A stretch of 64,000 nt of DNA, taken from Macrotrachela quadricornifera. Taxonomy: Eukaryota > Rotifera > Eurotatoria > Philodinida > Philodinidae. Below, piece after piece: positions 26,276 to 38,460 of this stretch. The position numbers and the translations under genes were made by a program. The notes beneath the pieces were generated by a model. That model was not told the DNA's origin. It saw only the letters and a list, made by a program, of their open reading frames with translations, and did not search any database. The stretch covers positions 68,877 through 132,876 of the forward strand of contig JAJEKB010000253.1 of NCBI GenBank assembly GCA_022393335.1, written 5' to 3'. How positions within the stretch are numbered: the stretch's first letter is position 1; each line of letters starts with the position of its first letter.

Positions 26276-28045
26276 CTAATGGCAATAATTTGGTGAATGA
26301 GGAATATGTCCCACTAACGTTTCCGGATCGACAATCATCTGTACTTTTCGATAATTCAAATAAAAATGAAGATAATGTTCAGGATGCAAATCACGAGTGA
26401 AATATTCTCGAAATGAGTAATATCGATTCATATAAACTTCTATGGCATCTATTGGACCAATAGCAAATCCATCATCTACTATCGACGAAAATCGATTGAG
26501 TGGTAAAATCAATGTAGTATTAATATCATATGGTGATATTTCATCAAATGTTGATGGAATTTGAAGAAATTCTATATCAGCTCTTGTTCGTACCATAATT
26601 TCATATTTAATATTATGTTTCTTTTCATAATCACGAACAAGAGAAAAACAATTACTCAAACCAAATAATTGTTGATAATAACGAGGAATTTTATATGGAG
26701 GTTGATCAACACTTTCATCTGTTGTACAATTTGGTGGAAAATGAGGATCAAGTTTTGGAAGATTTTCAAATAAAACTTTTACTGTAAAATTTGAGTAACT
26801 TAAAGTTTCAACAAGACGAGTATGTAATGGAACAGTGGATAATTGATCAACAATTGGTTCAGTTGATGATAAATACATAAATATATCCATTTTACCTTGT
26901 AGATGTGTACGAATTGCATGAGCTGTTGGTCTCCATGCTTCTTCAATACATTCAGCAAGACCAGTCATGCAAACAGCTATTCGACGATGTCGAAGTATTT
27001 GAGATGACTTCTAAACAATCCATAATCAATATCAAAATAATATTAATCTTATACATAATATGTTACTTGTTGTAATGTAATACTTTTAATGAATGGAAAT
27101 ATATATTTAATTTGTTTTAAATCACTAAGCCAAGCTCGTATTACTTTCAATTCATTTCGATCACAAAAATTTTGTTCAATCATATCATTTATCAAATGTT
27201 CAATTCGTTCAACTAATGTTGATTTTTCTGATTTCCATGTTTTTAAAAATTTTACAAGTTTTGCAATATTTTCATCTTCTTTTATATCGTCTTGAATATT
27301 TGTTGCCGTTTTTATATCGATTTTATGTGCGGAAGAAGTGAAAACAACATGTCCATTAATATCCCATAATAATCGTTGTACCCACCAACTTCGCCAAATA
27401 TCTGATTTGGATTTAGATAAAACTAAACCCCAAAATGCATTATAAGTAAAGAGAATATTTTGATTTGAAAATGGTGCAAATGTGAACGGTTCAACAGCAA
27501 CAGGTGGATGATTAACTAATGATGATTTACTATGATAATAGACTAGAATTTGTTGTTGAATAAGTGGATGAATCGTTTCTTGATATTAATCAATTGTTCT
27601 TATTGAACTCCAGCCATCTTGTGTGATATTTGTAAGTTCATCTTTTGGTAGACTTGCTGATGAATGATTGGACATACCAGTAAATGTTGGATGAATATTA
27701 ATGAATAGTGATCGTTTTCGTCGAAAAGCAATATGTTGAATTGAAGCGAAGCTGAGATTGTAACTGAGAATTTAAGACGATGATATTCATGTTCTTTGAT
27801 AATAAATTTGAATAGTTGTAATTGTCAATGAAGATGATAGAAATATTTTGCTGAGATGAAATAAGGTATTGTTGCAGTTGTGTAGTCGAAGTGATAATGA
27901 GCCAGCGGTCATGCAATGAAACTTTACGAAAAAATGGATCTTTCGGATAGTGAAACTTTACTGAGGATCGAAACATAATAGCATAAAATAATATAGAGTT
28001 AATAAAGATACTGAATGCAATGATAACATAAAATTTTGTATACAT
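26276..28045 (-). pseudogene. Disrupted STELLO/DUF288-like glycosyltransferase
   Basis: The start (from 28045) encodes a type II membrane anchor (FYVIIAFSIFINSILFYAIM) followed by HDRWLIITST, as in STELLO/DUF288 proteins. The later part has SNQNILFTYNAFWGLVLSKS and DIWRSWWVQRLLWDI, strong DUF288 hallmarks. After an intron (27011-27066) comes a second intact exon (26276-27010) that starts RIAVCMTGLAE and resembles a glycosyltransferase-like C-terminal domain. Two breaks separate the parts: the frame changes near 27735-27765, and an in-frame TAA lies at 27586-27588. No GT donor explains the shift. The central segment that would carry the DxD-type site is not seen. Either this is a decayed gene or the assembly has errors here. 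Homologues take part in Golgi-localised polysaccharide or glycan assembly. Confidence 0.7.
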
Positions 28046-28189
28046 TGTATTTTAGATTTGAAGATAGAAATTTTACTGTATACTATCTGAAACTACGTTT
28101 AAAAATACATAAGATCTTAAATTACAAATATTCAAATTAAATAAAAAAGATTAGAATGATATATAGTATATGGCAACAAAATATTTGAT

Positions 28190-29221
28190 CAGTAAAATAG
28201 ATTCAATGATCAGTAAGAATATATTTGAATGATCAGTTTATTATATATAATCAGCAGTAAAAAAAACCAATTTATATCATATAAGTTACTCAATATGAAT
28301 CGCTTTCATATTGGGCAGCTTGTACCATTTCCCTCTCTTTTTCATCATTGATAGTTAGGTAGCAGTACAGTAGTGTAGAACTCGTTAATTCGATTCGACT
28401 ATTAAACTTTTCAACTATTACTGTATGATAGATTAAGGACACTACTCTAGGATACTCTCTACATGATGCTGCCCTATTGAATGCTGCATGCAGGAAGCTA
28501 AAAATATTCCACCGACAACAGATGCTGTCTGCTGCGTTTGACAGCAATCTACAGCTAGCGGATCCTTGACAAACTCATCCACAGTCTCACCCCTTCAACC
28601 CTATTCTGAAGATTATGTATATTAGTCCTAGCATTCTGCAGGAAGCATCCTGTAGTTAGCGTCTTAATCTTTCATGTACCAATAGTTGAATAGTTGAATA
28701 GTCGAATAGTTGGAGCGTCTTTTCGGCTTTTACATGTATGTCGGCAATAGTTGCTTCATATTGATTCTCTTTGTAAACGAAAGACACCGGCCATTGGATC
28801 CAAACGTCCTATGTCTGCGCTCAAGCTTCAATGATATTTGCGAGTTTTTTCGGCTAGAGTCTGTGACTTTCTGACTAGTTCTTACACCAAAATCACCCAA
28901 GTTGGACACTGAAATCATTGATCTGACTATTGAACAAAAAGGAAAAGTAAATGAATGAGCATAGAATGACAGAAGAGAAGAAAAACACGAAAGAAAATTG
29001 TGAATATACTGCTACCTAACTATCAATGATAAAGAAAAGAGGAAAATGGTACAAGCTGCCCAATATGAAAGCGATTCATATTGAGTAACTTATGTAATAT
29101 AAATTGGTTCTTTTTACTGCTGATTATATATAATAAATTGCTTATATTATTATTATTTACTAGTAATTTAAAAATTAATCATTCAAATATACTCTTACTA
29201 ACCATTGAATCCATTTTACTG
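28190..29221. mobile_element. Non-autonomous terminal-inverted-repeat element
   Basis: The left end CAGTAAAATAGATTCAATGA, then GTTTATTATATATAATCAGC and TACTCAATATGAATCGCTTT, is mirrored at the right end by the reverse complement, ending CCATTTTACTG at 29221. The arms run for 150-200 bp; the left covers about 28190-28370. The right arm has about 30 extra bases (near 29140-29175). The interior is more GC-rich than the surroundings and has no transposase. The open frames at 28290-28547 and 28730-28918 are not gene-like. No target-site duplication was recognised. It sits 145 bp upstream of the disrupted glycosyltransferase start. Confidence 0.75.
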
Positions 29222-31505
29222 TTCGTTTAAATTCATGCCATACTATTTGTACATTGTTCATGTTAAGAATGAATATTACTTACAGAATAAATGAGAAGAG
29301 TGGTGTAGAGTAATGCAGCAATTTCTAACGAAGTATAGGTAAATAAATATGAACAAGTGACGTTTATTGTGGATCAATTCATTTGGTCTTAAACTAAGAG
29401 AAAAGATATATAGATATAGTCAGACGTAGCGGCAAAGATGCGTTCATGGAAATAATATGCAACTGAGATCGGTGATATAACAAGCATATTACAAACAATT
29501 AGAAAAATTACTTTCAACAATTGACATTATAATATTGTAAAGAGTTCATTATTTGGTTTTACAAGCACAAACGGCACTGATATATTCAGAAAATAACACG
29601 AATTTCTTTTAATTAAATCATTGTTTTTCTACACTTAAAAGACTGTATTATTCGGTAAGTGTGAATTTTGTTAACCGTAACCCTATGTTCATATGAAGTC
29701 ATTAATTTTTAAGCATAAATAATTTAAATGTTTATTCCTAAAACATTGAATTAGTAATAAGTTTATACTGAATGCGTGAATCAATTCTGTTCACTAAAAC
29801 TACACCCTATGAGACGTGAAACTAGGCCGGTCGGCTTTTTATTACTCTATGGAGTATTGGGGCTGGTATATTTTTGCTGATTTTTATCGATTTTCATGCT
29901 TTAAATATTCATGAAAACTGATTTCCACACTACAAGTCGACATATTTTTGCCGGTATCAAAACTTCAGCTCTGGATCCTAAAATAGCAGTTTCCACTATT
30001 CAGTGAATGTTTTGAAAGTATACTAATGCACTATTAGTCATTCCGATTATTTTTTATCTAAAAATTCATAAAAAAGTTGATGAAAAATTTCGCTATTTAT
30101 TACGAAGAAAAATCTATTAGAATTGATCTCTTTTACATAGTTTTTAATCAATTATAATCCGAACAATCGATGAAATTTTGTTTTTTTTTGATTATTCTTG
30201 AGTTAAACCGATGTAAAAAATTTTAGCAAAAAATCAGATTAAAATCAATCCACAAAAATTCGAAAAATCAGAGAAATACGTATTTTTGACTGCAAAGTAT
30301 AAGAGGGTGAGGGTGAGGGTTATATATATCCGAAATTTTGTTAAAAATTAATTGTATTGAGTTCTGTCTTTATACTTAGTAAAATATCTTAAAATATAAA
30401 TTGATGATTCGATAATTGTAATATAAAGACTTATTCATATGCTATACTGGTTTGTCGCAACACCATCTTTTTAGAGAAGAGTTAAATTCATTCATTGTTA
30501 ATATTGAACCATTGTTTAACTCCGAAAGATAATTTAGTCAATGTAATACACAAAACTATTCATAGGAATTTTGATTTATTAGTTCTCATGATAGCAAACA
30601 AATAAAACATAAAAAAGTTCACATTGTTTTCTTTAGTCTATGTCGTTTGTTTAATAATAACTAGCCAGCGTCTGCTACCATATTTATCTGTGTTTGTACA
30701 TTATTTAAATCAATACTTGTTATTTATATACAATTTACATATGTTCTAGAATAACTAATTCTTCCATTATTAAATGAAATTCATCTTAATATTCATTCGT
30801 TCAGATATTGTTAATATAAATAAAATTTATCATTTTTCAAAACGCCCTTATAAGGAACAGTTCTAAAAATTGTTTATATAGTACTGTTTCATATAAGTAT
30901 CCCTGAAAAATAAAAATTTTATTTACATTAATAAAAAAAGTATAAGATTTTACAGAGAATTAACAACATAATAAAGTTTGAACAAATGAATATTAAAATA
31001 TCGGTTATAAATAACACTTTTATTTAAATTTTCTTTATTGTTTCTTAATATTTTCAAATATTTCTTTTTTAATATAATATTCTTTTTGTTCTAACTTATT
31101 GATAATTTTCACATTACAGAAAAAAAACAACATATTAACAAGAAAAAAAAATCACAAAAACAACGGTATCAATAATCAAGAGAAAAATACATCTATATTA
31201 TATACATAATTAAACGCATCCATAGTAATTTGTTTTTACTATCATTTTTCTTTAGAGCATTATATGAGATAAACTCAATTGATGATGCATTGAAATACAT
31301 TGAAGATTATGAAAAATGAGGAAAATAGACAAAAATCATCATATAGCCCATGAGATATGATGAATCTGTGATTATAAAATCAATAATTCTTTGATTACAT
31401 GCATACATATACATATAGAATTATTTACAGTACAAAAAATAACAGAAACACAAAAAGACATTGATCTGAGAAAAGAAAAGAAAAGAAACAAATGGACGGA
31501 TTTGA
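29222..31505. other. Intergenic region
   Basis: No gene is seen in about 2.3 kb. A short G-rich run, GGGTGAGGGTGAGGG, occurs near 30306-30320. The segment 29820-30330 has slightly higher GC content and could be an old repeat. The last part holds the 3' flank of the RdRP gene. Confidence 0.5.
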
Positions 31506-34500
31506 CTAGGTATCAAGATCAATTGAAATATCATTGAGTTCTTTTTCGATTCCAATTGATTGTAAACCAAGAATGAGATAATCACTTAAAAAAGCATATT
31601 CATTTGATTTTTTTTCACGTGCTAATCGAAAACAAAGACGAACTAGAGATATACAATAATTGTACATTGAATTATCGAAATCTTCAGACAATATCGATAT
31701 TTCACGCTTTATATATTTAATATAACGTTGAACCATTAATAAATGATGTGATGATTGAAAAACAACTTTATATTTTTCAAAATCAGGTGATACGTACGGA
31801 GTATCTTCATTTATAATATCTTTCTTTGTTATTGAAATAAATTGTATAAGTAATTGATGCCAACAAATTTCACGAATAAGCGGTTTTTTATCAGTAAGTG
31901 TTGTATCTAAAGACATGCATATAAAAAAAAAACAACATTTTATTCTTCTTTTTAAATAATAAAAAACTTACATTCACCAAAAACATTTTGTTTTCTTATC
32001 CAATAATTCATTATTTCAATAAATAAAATTTTTGATAAACACATTGAATCTGTTTGTTGATCATTTTCAATAATATCTCGTTTAATTGTATATAAATTAT
32101 TTTGTATAGTTGATTTTATTGAACGAAAATAGAGATGAGCCATATCGGAATAAGCTGGCCAAAAAATTTTTAGTTTTAATTCATTATTTTCAATCAATTT
32201 TTTTGCTACATTACGCATTGCACGTCCAAGAACAATATATTTTGAAATATAATTATTATTAATTAATTTTTGATTTTTGATTTTCAATTCAGTAAGTAAT
32301 GAACTAAATAACCATGGAAAACTAAGAATACGAGAACGAGCTTTTGTTGATTGTTTAGCAGCTTGTGTATAACAAACTTTATAACAAGCAGCTGCTCGTG
32401 CTAATTTTATTTCTTTACATTGAAGACATGAACGATCACGACTACATGGTTCTAAATGTAATGGTTTTGAATTTGGATCATTAGTTAATTGCTCAAAAGA
32501 ATGATAAAAATAACGACGTGTTGTATCAATTAATCGTTGTAATTCAAGACCAGCTGATATATTAAGATCTTGTTTTCCAGATGCTAATTGATCAAGTGTT
32601 TCACATCGACAAAATAAATCTATTTCATCTTGATAATTGAATACACTAATAATATTACGTAAATTTTCTCTATACATTGAAAATAAACCCAATGCCCATG
32701 ATTTTTGTTGATGATCTGCTGGATGATTTATAGTAGAATCAAGAATTAATGATGGTTCATGTTGATTTACTGTATTATCATATGGTTTTTGGTGTAATGA
32801 TTTATGAATAGAAATTGATGAATTATTAGTTTGTGTATTAAGATCATCATCATTAAATGATTCATCTTCAAGTTGTGCTGTATGTAAATGACGTAAACTA
32901 CAATGAGTTCGAGCAGCTTTATGCCATCGAATAATTGCACGTCGAGCTGATCTAAATAATTGTCCTAGACAAATACAGATATTTAAAATAATAAAGAAAA
33001 ATTTCTTAATGTACCTATAATTTTTTCTGATGGATATGATTTATAACGTTCTTTCATCATAAAATCTGGATAACGTTCTTTAAGTAAATCAACTCGATAA
33101 CGAGTTAATTCTTCATTAGTTACTGGATGTTTACCAGTTTTTGGTGCATCAAGTTCTTGTGAAATAAAACCTGCTAAACGCATAACTTCTGGATGACGTG
33201 TATCTAATAAATCAGCTAATGCTAAATGTAAATTAGACATATCACCGGTTAAATTTTGTGCAGCTATATCAAGAACAATTTCATTGATATCATTTCGTTC
33301 AATAGGACGATCAAATTTAATTGGTCTATCTTGTGAATCATAATCATATGGTTCATCATTCATGGTAGATGGTACTAAATTTGGATCCCAAATAACAGCA
33401 TATTCATCACCTAAATTAAATTATTAATATTTTTAAATAAATTCTTATTAAAATTACCATCAAGATCACTTCCAGATATTTCATTTGGATGTGGTCGATG
33501 ACCTTTTTGTGGAAAAACAACAACATCAACAAGATGTCTTAATTCTTTTCTATCAACAGCCATAAATGTTCTTACATCTCCTGGATGATGACAAGGATTT
33601 TTAGTAATTACAACTTTAACATTATCTAAAATTGTTGGTGGTACAGGAGATGGTTTATCAACTACATCTAATTTTTCATCATTTATATGATTATATTGAA
33701 TAAATACTTCTCCATATTCAAGTACACCATATTCATCAACAATTCCAAACATATTTCTTGCTTTATTCTTTGCTATTTTTATTTTTGCACGTTGTTGAAA
33801 TTTTGATACACAATCATGACCACATGTTATAATAAGTTGTAAAAAAAATGGTTCTTCAACAAGATTAATTGTATTAGCTATATCACGAAAATAAAAACAT
33901 GTTGAACCAACACGATCATTTAATAATTCAAATGCAATGGATGAACAAAGTAAAGCTTGTACAAGCCATAAATGATTTTCATTTTGTAAAATAAGAAAAT
34001 GTGATTCAGGTATACCACGACTAGATAGAAGAAGAATATCTTGACGATTAAGATAAAGTGCACCTGAATAAAAACAAAACAAATAAACAAAAAAGGAAAT
34101 TTTAATTTTTGAATTTATTTTTTGAAATAATTACATACGAGGTGAAGAAACTTTACAAATTTCTAATTGATCATGATCACTTGTAAATTTAAGCATAGAT
34201 TCACGAATTATAAGTTGATGAGGTTGATCATCAAGATCTGGATTAACTGAAACAGTTCCTAGGAAAAAAGAAAACGAGAAAAATTTTTAATTGATATAAA
34301 ATTCAACAGTTTTTTTTCTATTCAACCTTTACAACCCCCATATCGAATTTGTAATACACTCGGCATAAAACGTCTTCCTAATGCTTTTTGTACCTAAATA
34401 TTTTTGATATTATTTACATAAAATTTTTTTTGAAAAATTTTAACAAACTTGTTTGCAATATTTCTGTGATAAAGTTCCAACTCCATCAGTAAAACAATAT

Positions 34501-37500
34501 TGTTTATCTATTGTTTCAATATCTGGAATGTATTTAACATGTTCACCAGGAATCTATAACAAAAACAAAAAGACTTTTTATTGAAAATAAATTTATTGAT
34601 ATATTTATATACTCTGATTGATGGTTCAGTTGATGTGAAACATTGAGCTATTCGAGCAGCATGTTTTGCAACAACACGTTCATTATCAAAATTTCCCATC
34701 CATGATAAAACATTTTCTAGTGAATAACGATCATCAAGAAACCAAAATTGTTTTTCTTTAACTTGTGACATTGAATGATGTAAATATCGATAACGTGTTT
34801 TATTTATTTTAATACCTTCTGTAAGAATTTGCTTAAATTTTAATCTTAATGAACGAAAATCTCTTGCATATAATGGTTTATTAGCTTCATCACGTATTTC
34901 CACTAATGCAAAACTCATTGGATCATTAAAATTTTTTTCACGAAGAACACGATGAAGTTTGACGAGTTTTAATGGTTGAACTTGAACTGTTGTTGGTGTT
35001 ACACGTAAAGATGGAACATATGCATAACTAAAAGAAAAGATCGTATAATGACTTCTTCGATTAAAAGAAAATGTATGAATTAATTCTTTACGGATATGTT
35101 CTTCAATTCACTGTTTTATTTCATTGTTTTTTCAATTGTACTTTGTATATTTATTTAACTCTTTCCGATAGATTACACGAAATCAAATAGTGTGAGTTGT
35201 GAGTACAATATCTATATAAGGGTTACAGTGGCAATACTAAAAACAAACAGATCATTCGAGAAAAGTCTTGGACATCCTGACGTGTACACAATTAAAAACT
35301 CGATAAATATTCAATTTATTCTATACATTGTCAGTAAACTTTGACAGATTTTGTATTTGTGATACAAGTGTAGAAATAGGACAGTGCGAATATAGGTAAA
35401 TGAAGTAAAAGCGAACATCTACATTCATCATTACACTCTTTTCCTATTTCTGATTATCGGAAATCACTAAATAATATTACTTAGTCTTTCAATATATAAG
35501 ATCCCTATAAAATAAATTAAATAATTTTTAATGTCTTTAGCAATCAAAAACAATAGATTTTGTTGAATATTTGTTGATAATGTTTTTTCTAGTCTGAATA
35601 GACAATTTTCTTAAGCTAGTAATTTTTTCTTAGTTAATAGTTAAAACAATATAAGTTAAATAGACAACACTGTAATTAAATAAAAATACGTATTTACGAT
35701 CAGCATGAATGTCATAACTCGATTAGAAAGAATTATCGAATAGTTAAATCTTAAATTGATTTCTATAATGTTCTATTTTAACTTTATCTTTCGTTGCTCT
35801 TATGTTTCTCTATAACGAACTTCGTTATTTTACTTTTGTTATTTGAATACCTATTCTTGAAATTCAGATTTATTATTCTTTATTATCAATATTCTAACCG
35901 ATTGGAACTTCAAAACGAAATTTCATATTATTATTTCTACTTTAATAATTCAAAATAATGATTACAAGACATACTTTATCCTTGGTGGTGATAAAATTGT
36001 TGCCATTTTTTCATTTAATGAAATACATTGTAGTAATTGATTCTCATATTCTTTATTCGCCTCCATCAATTCAATTTCAAGCTTCAATATATAACAAAAA
36101 AATTAAGATAAAATTTCTTTAGTTTTAATAATTACTTACATTTAAAAAATGATATTCAGTTGATCGTCGAAACAAATACAAACACAAACGATAAAATTTA
36201 TCATCATCATTATTAGCTAATTTGAGTAATAATTGACGAATATTATTTTGTTGAGATATTTTTTGTTCAACTGAATAACCAACATTTCTTAACATTGTAT
36301 ATGCATATATTTGTACTGGAGTTGTAAAGATTTTTGTTAATGCTGGCATATTTGTTAAGCAACCTGCATTAGGTCTAATTGATGCAAAACAAACAGCTAT
36401 TTGATTTGTATAAAAAAAATCTAATAAATATTTAAATAATAATTTCACTTGTTCAAGTGCATAATATTTATCATGATCAGAAAAATGTTGATTTGTTCGA
36501 CCAGTTTTAACTAATGTATGTAAACACATTGTAGAAAATATTGGACAATCATTATTATTTGATGGTATACGTTCTGTTTGATGATGATTTTCACCTATAT
36601 TAATTATAAAATAAATTTAATATAAAAAAAGAAATATTGATATACTATTAGAAGTTCGTATATGTTCATGAACATTGCCTTTGATACAAATATAAACACT
36701 AAAACCTAATCGATCAAGTGTAAATATAGCAGCTCGATCGATTAATTCTGCTGGTAGAATTGATTTTTTAAATATTTTTGTAAATGTATTATTATTGCCC
36801 ATTTCTTTTTTTTCTAATCTTTCAAGTTCGAGTTTTTTCAATCGAAATAGAATCTAAATAAATAAAATCATATGAATTCATCATAAACTAATCTAGATTC
36901 TATTATAAATTAAAGAATCAAATATGATAAACTTTAATAATAGATTCTCTCGAATTAATATAAGAAAATTATATGCAAACATTTTCTTTTTCGAATAAAT
37001 AGAGACATAGAAATAACTCATGTTTGAATAACAATGCATAAAAATTCAAGTTATTATAAATTTACAAAAATCTCTAGATATTTTAACTAAATTAAATAAT
37101 AAGAAGGTATGAATTACTAATTTCACTCAAATCACAGACGTAATGATTCTATAAAATGACGCATCAATGTAACGAGAATTTTTTCTTGTTTCTCATTTAA
37201 ACATTATCTAAATTTCATATTACAAAACCTTTTTATTTAACTATTATTTCTCTTTATAAGAATAATTTTTCTTAACTAAAAACAAATAAATTTACCGTCC
37301 ATTCTGTTCTTTTAGGAAATTCATGTACTGGATGATAATAATATTCATTCATTGATGTTAATGCCCCATATGATAATTTAACATGAACACCATGAAAAAA
37401 TTTAATTCGACCTAATATTGTATTATTTGTCACAGGTGTTAATTGATTTTTTCGTGATTCAATATCAATATTAAACATGTTTTCATTAAAATTTGGTCGT

Positions 37501-38460
37501 CGTTCAAATACTAACCAGAATTTACTATCCTTCGTTAATAAATGATATGGTGATATATGTGCTTGTGGCGGTATTATTTCTGTAGAATTATCTGAATATT
37601 TAGATTTAAAATGAGCAAGATAATAAAAACGTGTTGTTCGTGAATTTAAACAAAATGACCATATATCAGCATAATGTCGAGTTGGTTCATTTTGAATTTT
37701 ATTTTGTTTAAGAGTATAAATAGCTTGTGCATAACCTTCATTAATGTCAAAAACAATTTTTGTTGTACTTGCATTAAATGAAAAATCAATTGTTTCGTTA
37801 AAATATCTCTTCTATATACATATGAAATTATTTTATTTGATATCAAATTCAAAAAAAAATTTATATTTTTACTGGAGCAGGTGCATGATAATGATAACCA
37901 TTTGTTGTGTTTGTAGTTGTTATTTTAGTTGTTGTTGTTGTTGTTATCGAATGCTCATCATGTCCATTAGTTTGTTTAATAAATGAAATTTCAGATTTAT
38001 ATTCATTAGTACTAGCTACACAATTATATTCACTAGGAGCAGATGTTGGAGTTGGTGGAGTCTGAAATTCAAATAATTTATTTAAAAAAAAACAAATATA
38101 TATTAATACCACAGATATTGGCCGTGAACCACGACCCCAATTAACTGGAAATGGACATGATACTGATGAAAAGAATTTTGGTAGAGGTGATGATTGATTT
38201 ACATGATTATCATTGATTTCTGCGGTTAGAGTAACATCACCATTTTCATCATCTATTTCTTCTGTTTCGTCATCCTTATCGTCTTCGTTTTGTTCTTCTT
38301 CTTCTTCTTCTTCATCTTCTTCTATTTCTTCTTCATCATCGTCATCATCTTCATCTGATGAACGTCGATGAAGAAGTTGCAGTGATGTATGAGCTTCTGG
38401 ATTAACAAGAAACGTATTTGTCGAATTTATGGTTGCAGTAGGAGATGAATTATCTGTCAT
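31506..38460 (-). CDS. Cellular RNA-dependent RNA polymerase (RdRP, small-RNA amplification)
   Basis: Fourteen exons join in frame (38110-38460, 37873-38061, 37296-37811, 36646-36853, 36140-36594, 35975-36081, 34613-35027, 34449-34553, 34327-34393, 34139-34258, 33458-34063, 33015-33410, 31972-32964, 31506-31906), giving about 1642 aa. Family hallmarks in order: HHSMSQVKEKQFWF, ENVLSWMGNF then ERVVAKHAARIAQCFTSTEP, FTDGVGTLS, RALYLNRQDILLLSSRGIP, YGEVFIQYN, ITKNPCHHPGDVR and [20 protein letters not shown]. DLDGD at about 1044-1048, the metal-binding catalytic loop, is intact across an exon junction. A ~40-residue acidic run lies at about residues 36-75. Such enzymes copy RNA into secondary siRNA in plants, fungi and nematodes, and are expanded in bdelloid rotifers. 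Introns are short except about 440 bp after exon 3 and about 950 bp after exon 6. Related to QDE-1/EGO-1-type polymerases; the exact subfamily is not resolved. Confidence 0.95.

Noticed and set aside
28290..28918. Open frames of 85 and 62 aa on the minus strand
   Set aside because: They lie within the terminal-inverted-repeat element and show no transposase motifs.
30302..30322. GGGTGAGGGTGAGGGT as a telomere-like tract
   Set aside because: Only two to three units, and they do not match the TGTGGG repeat known for bdelloid telomeres.
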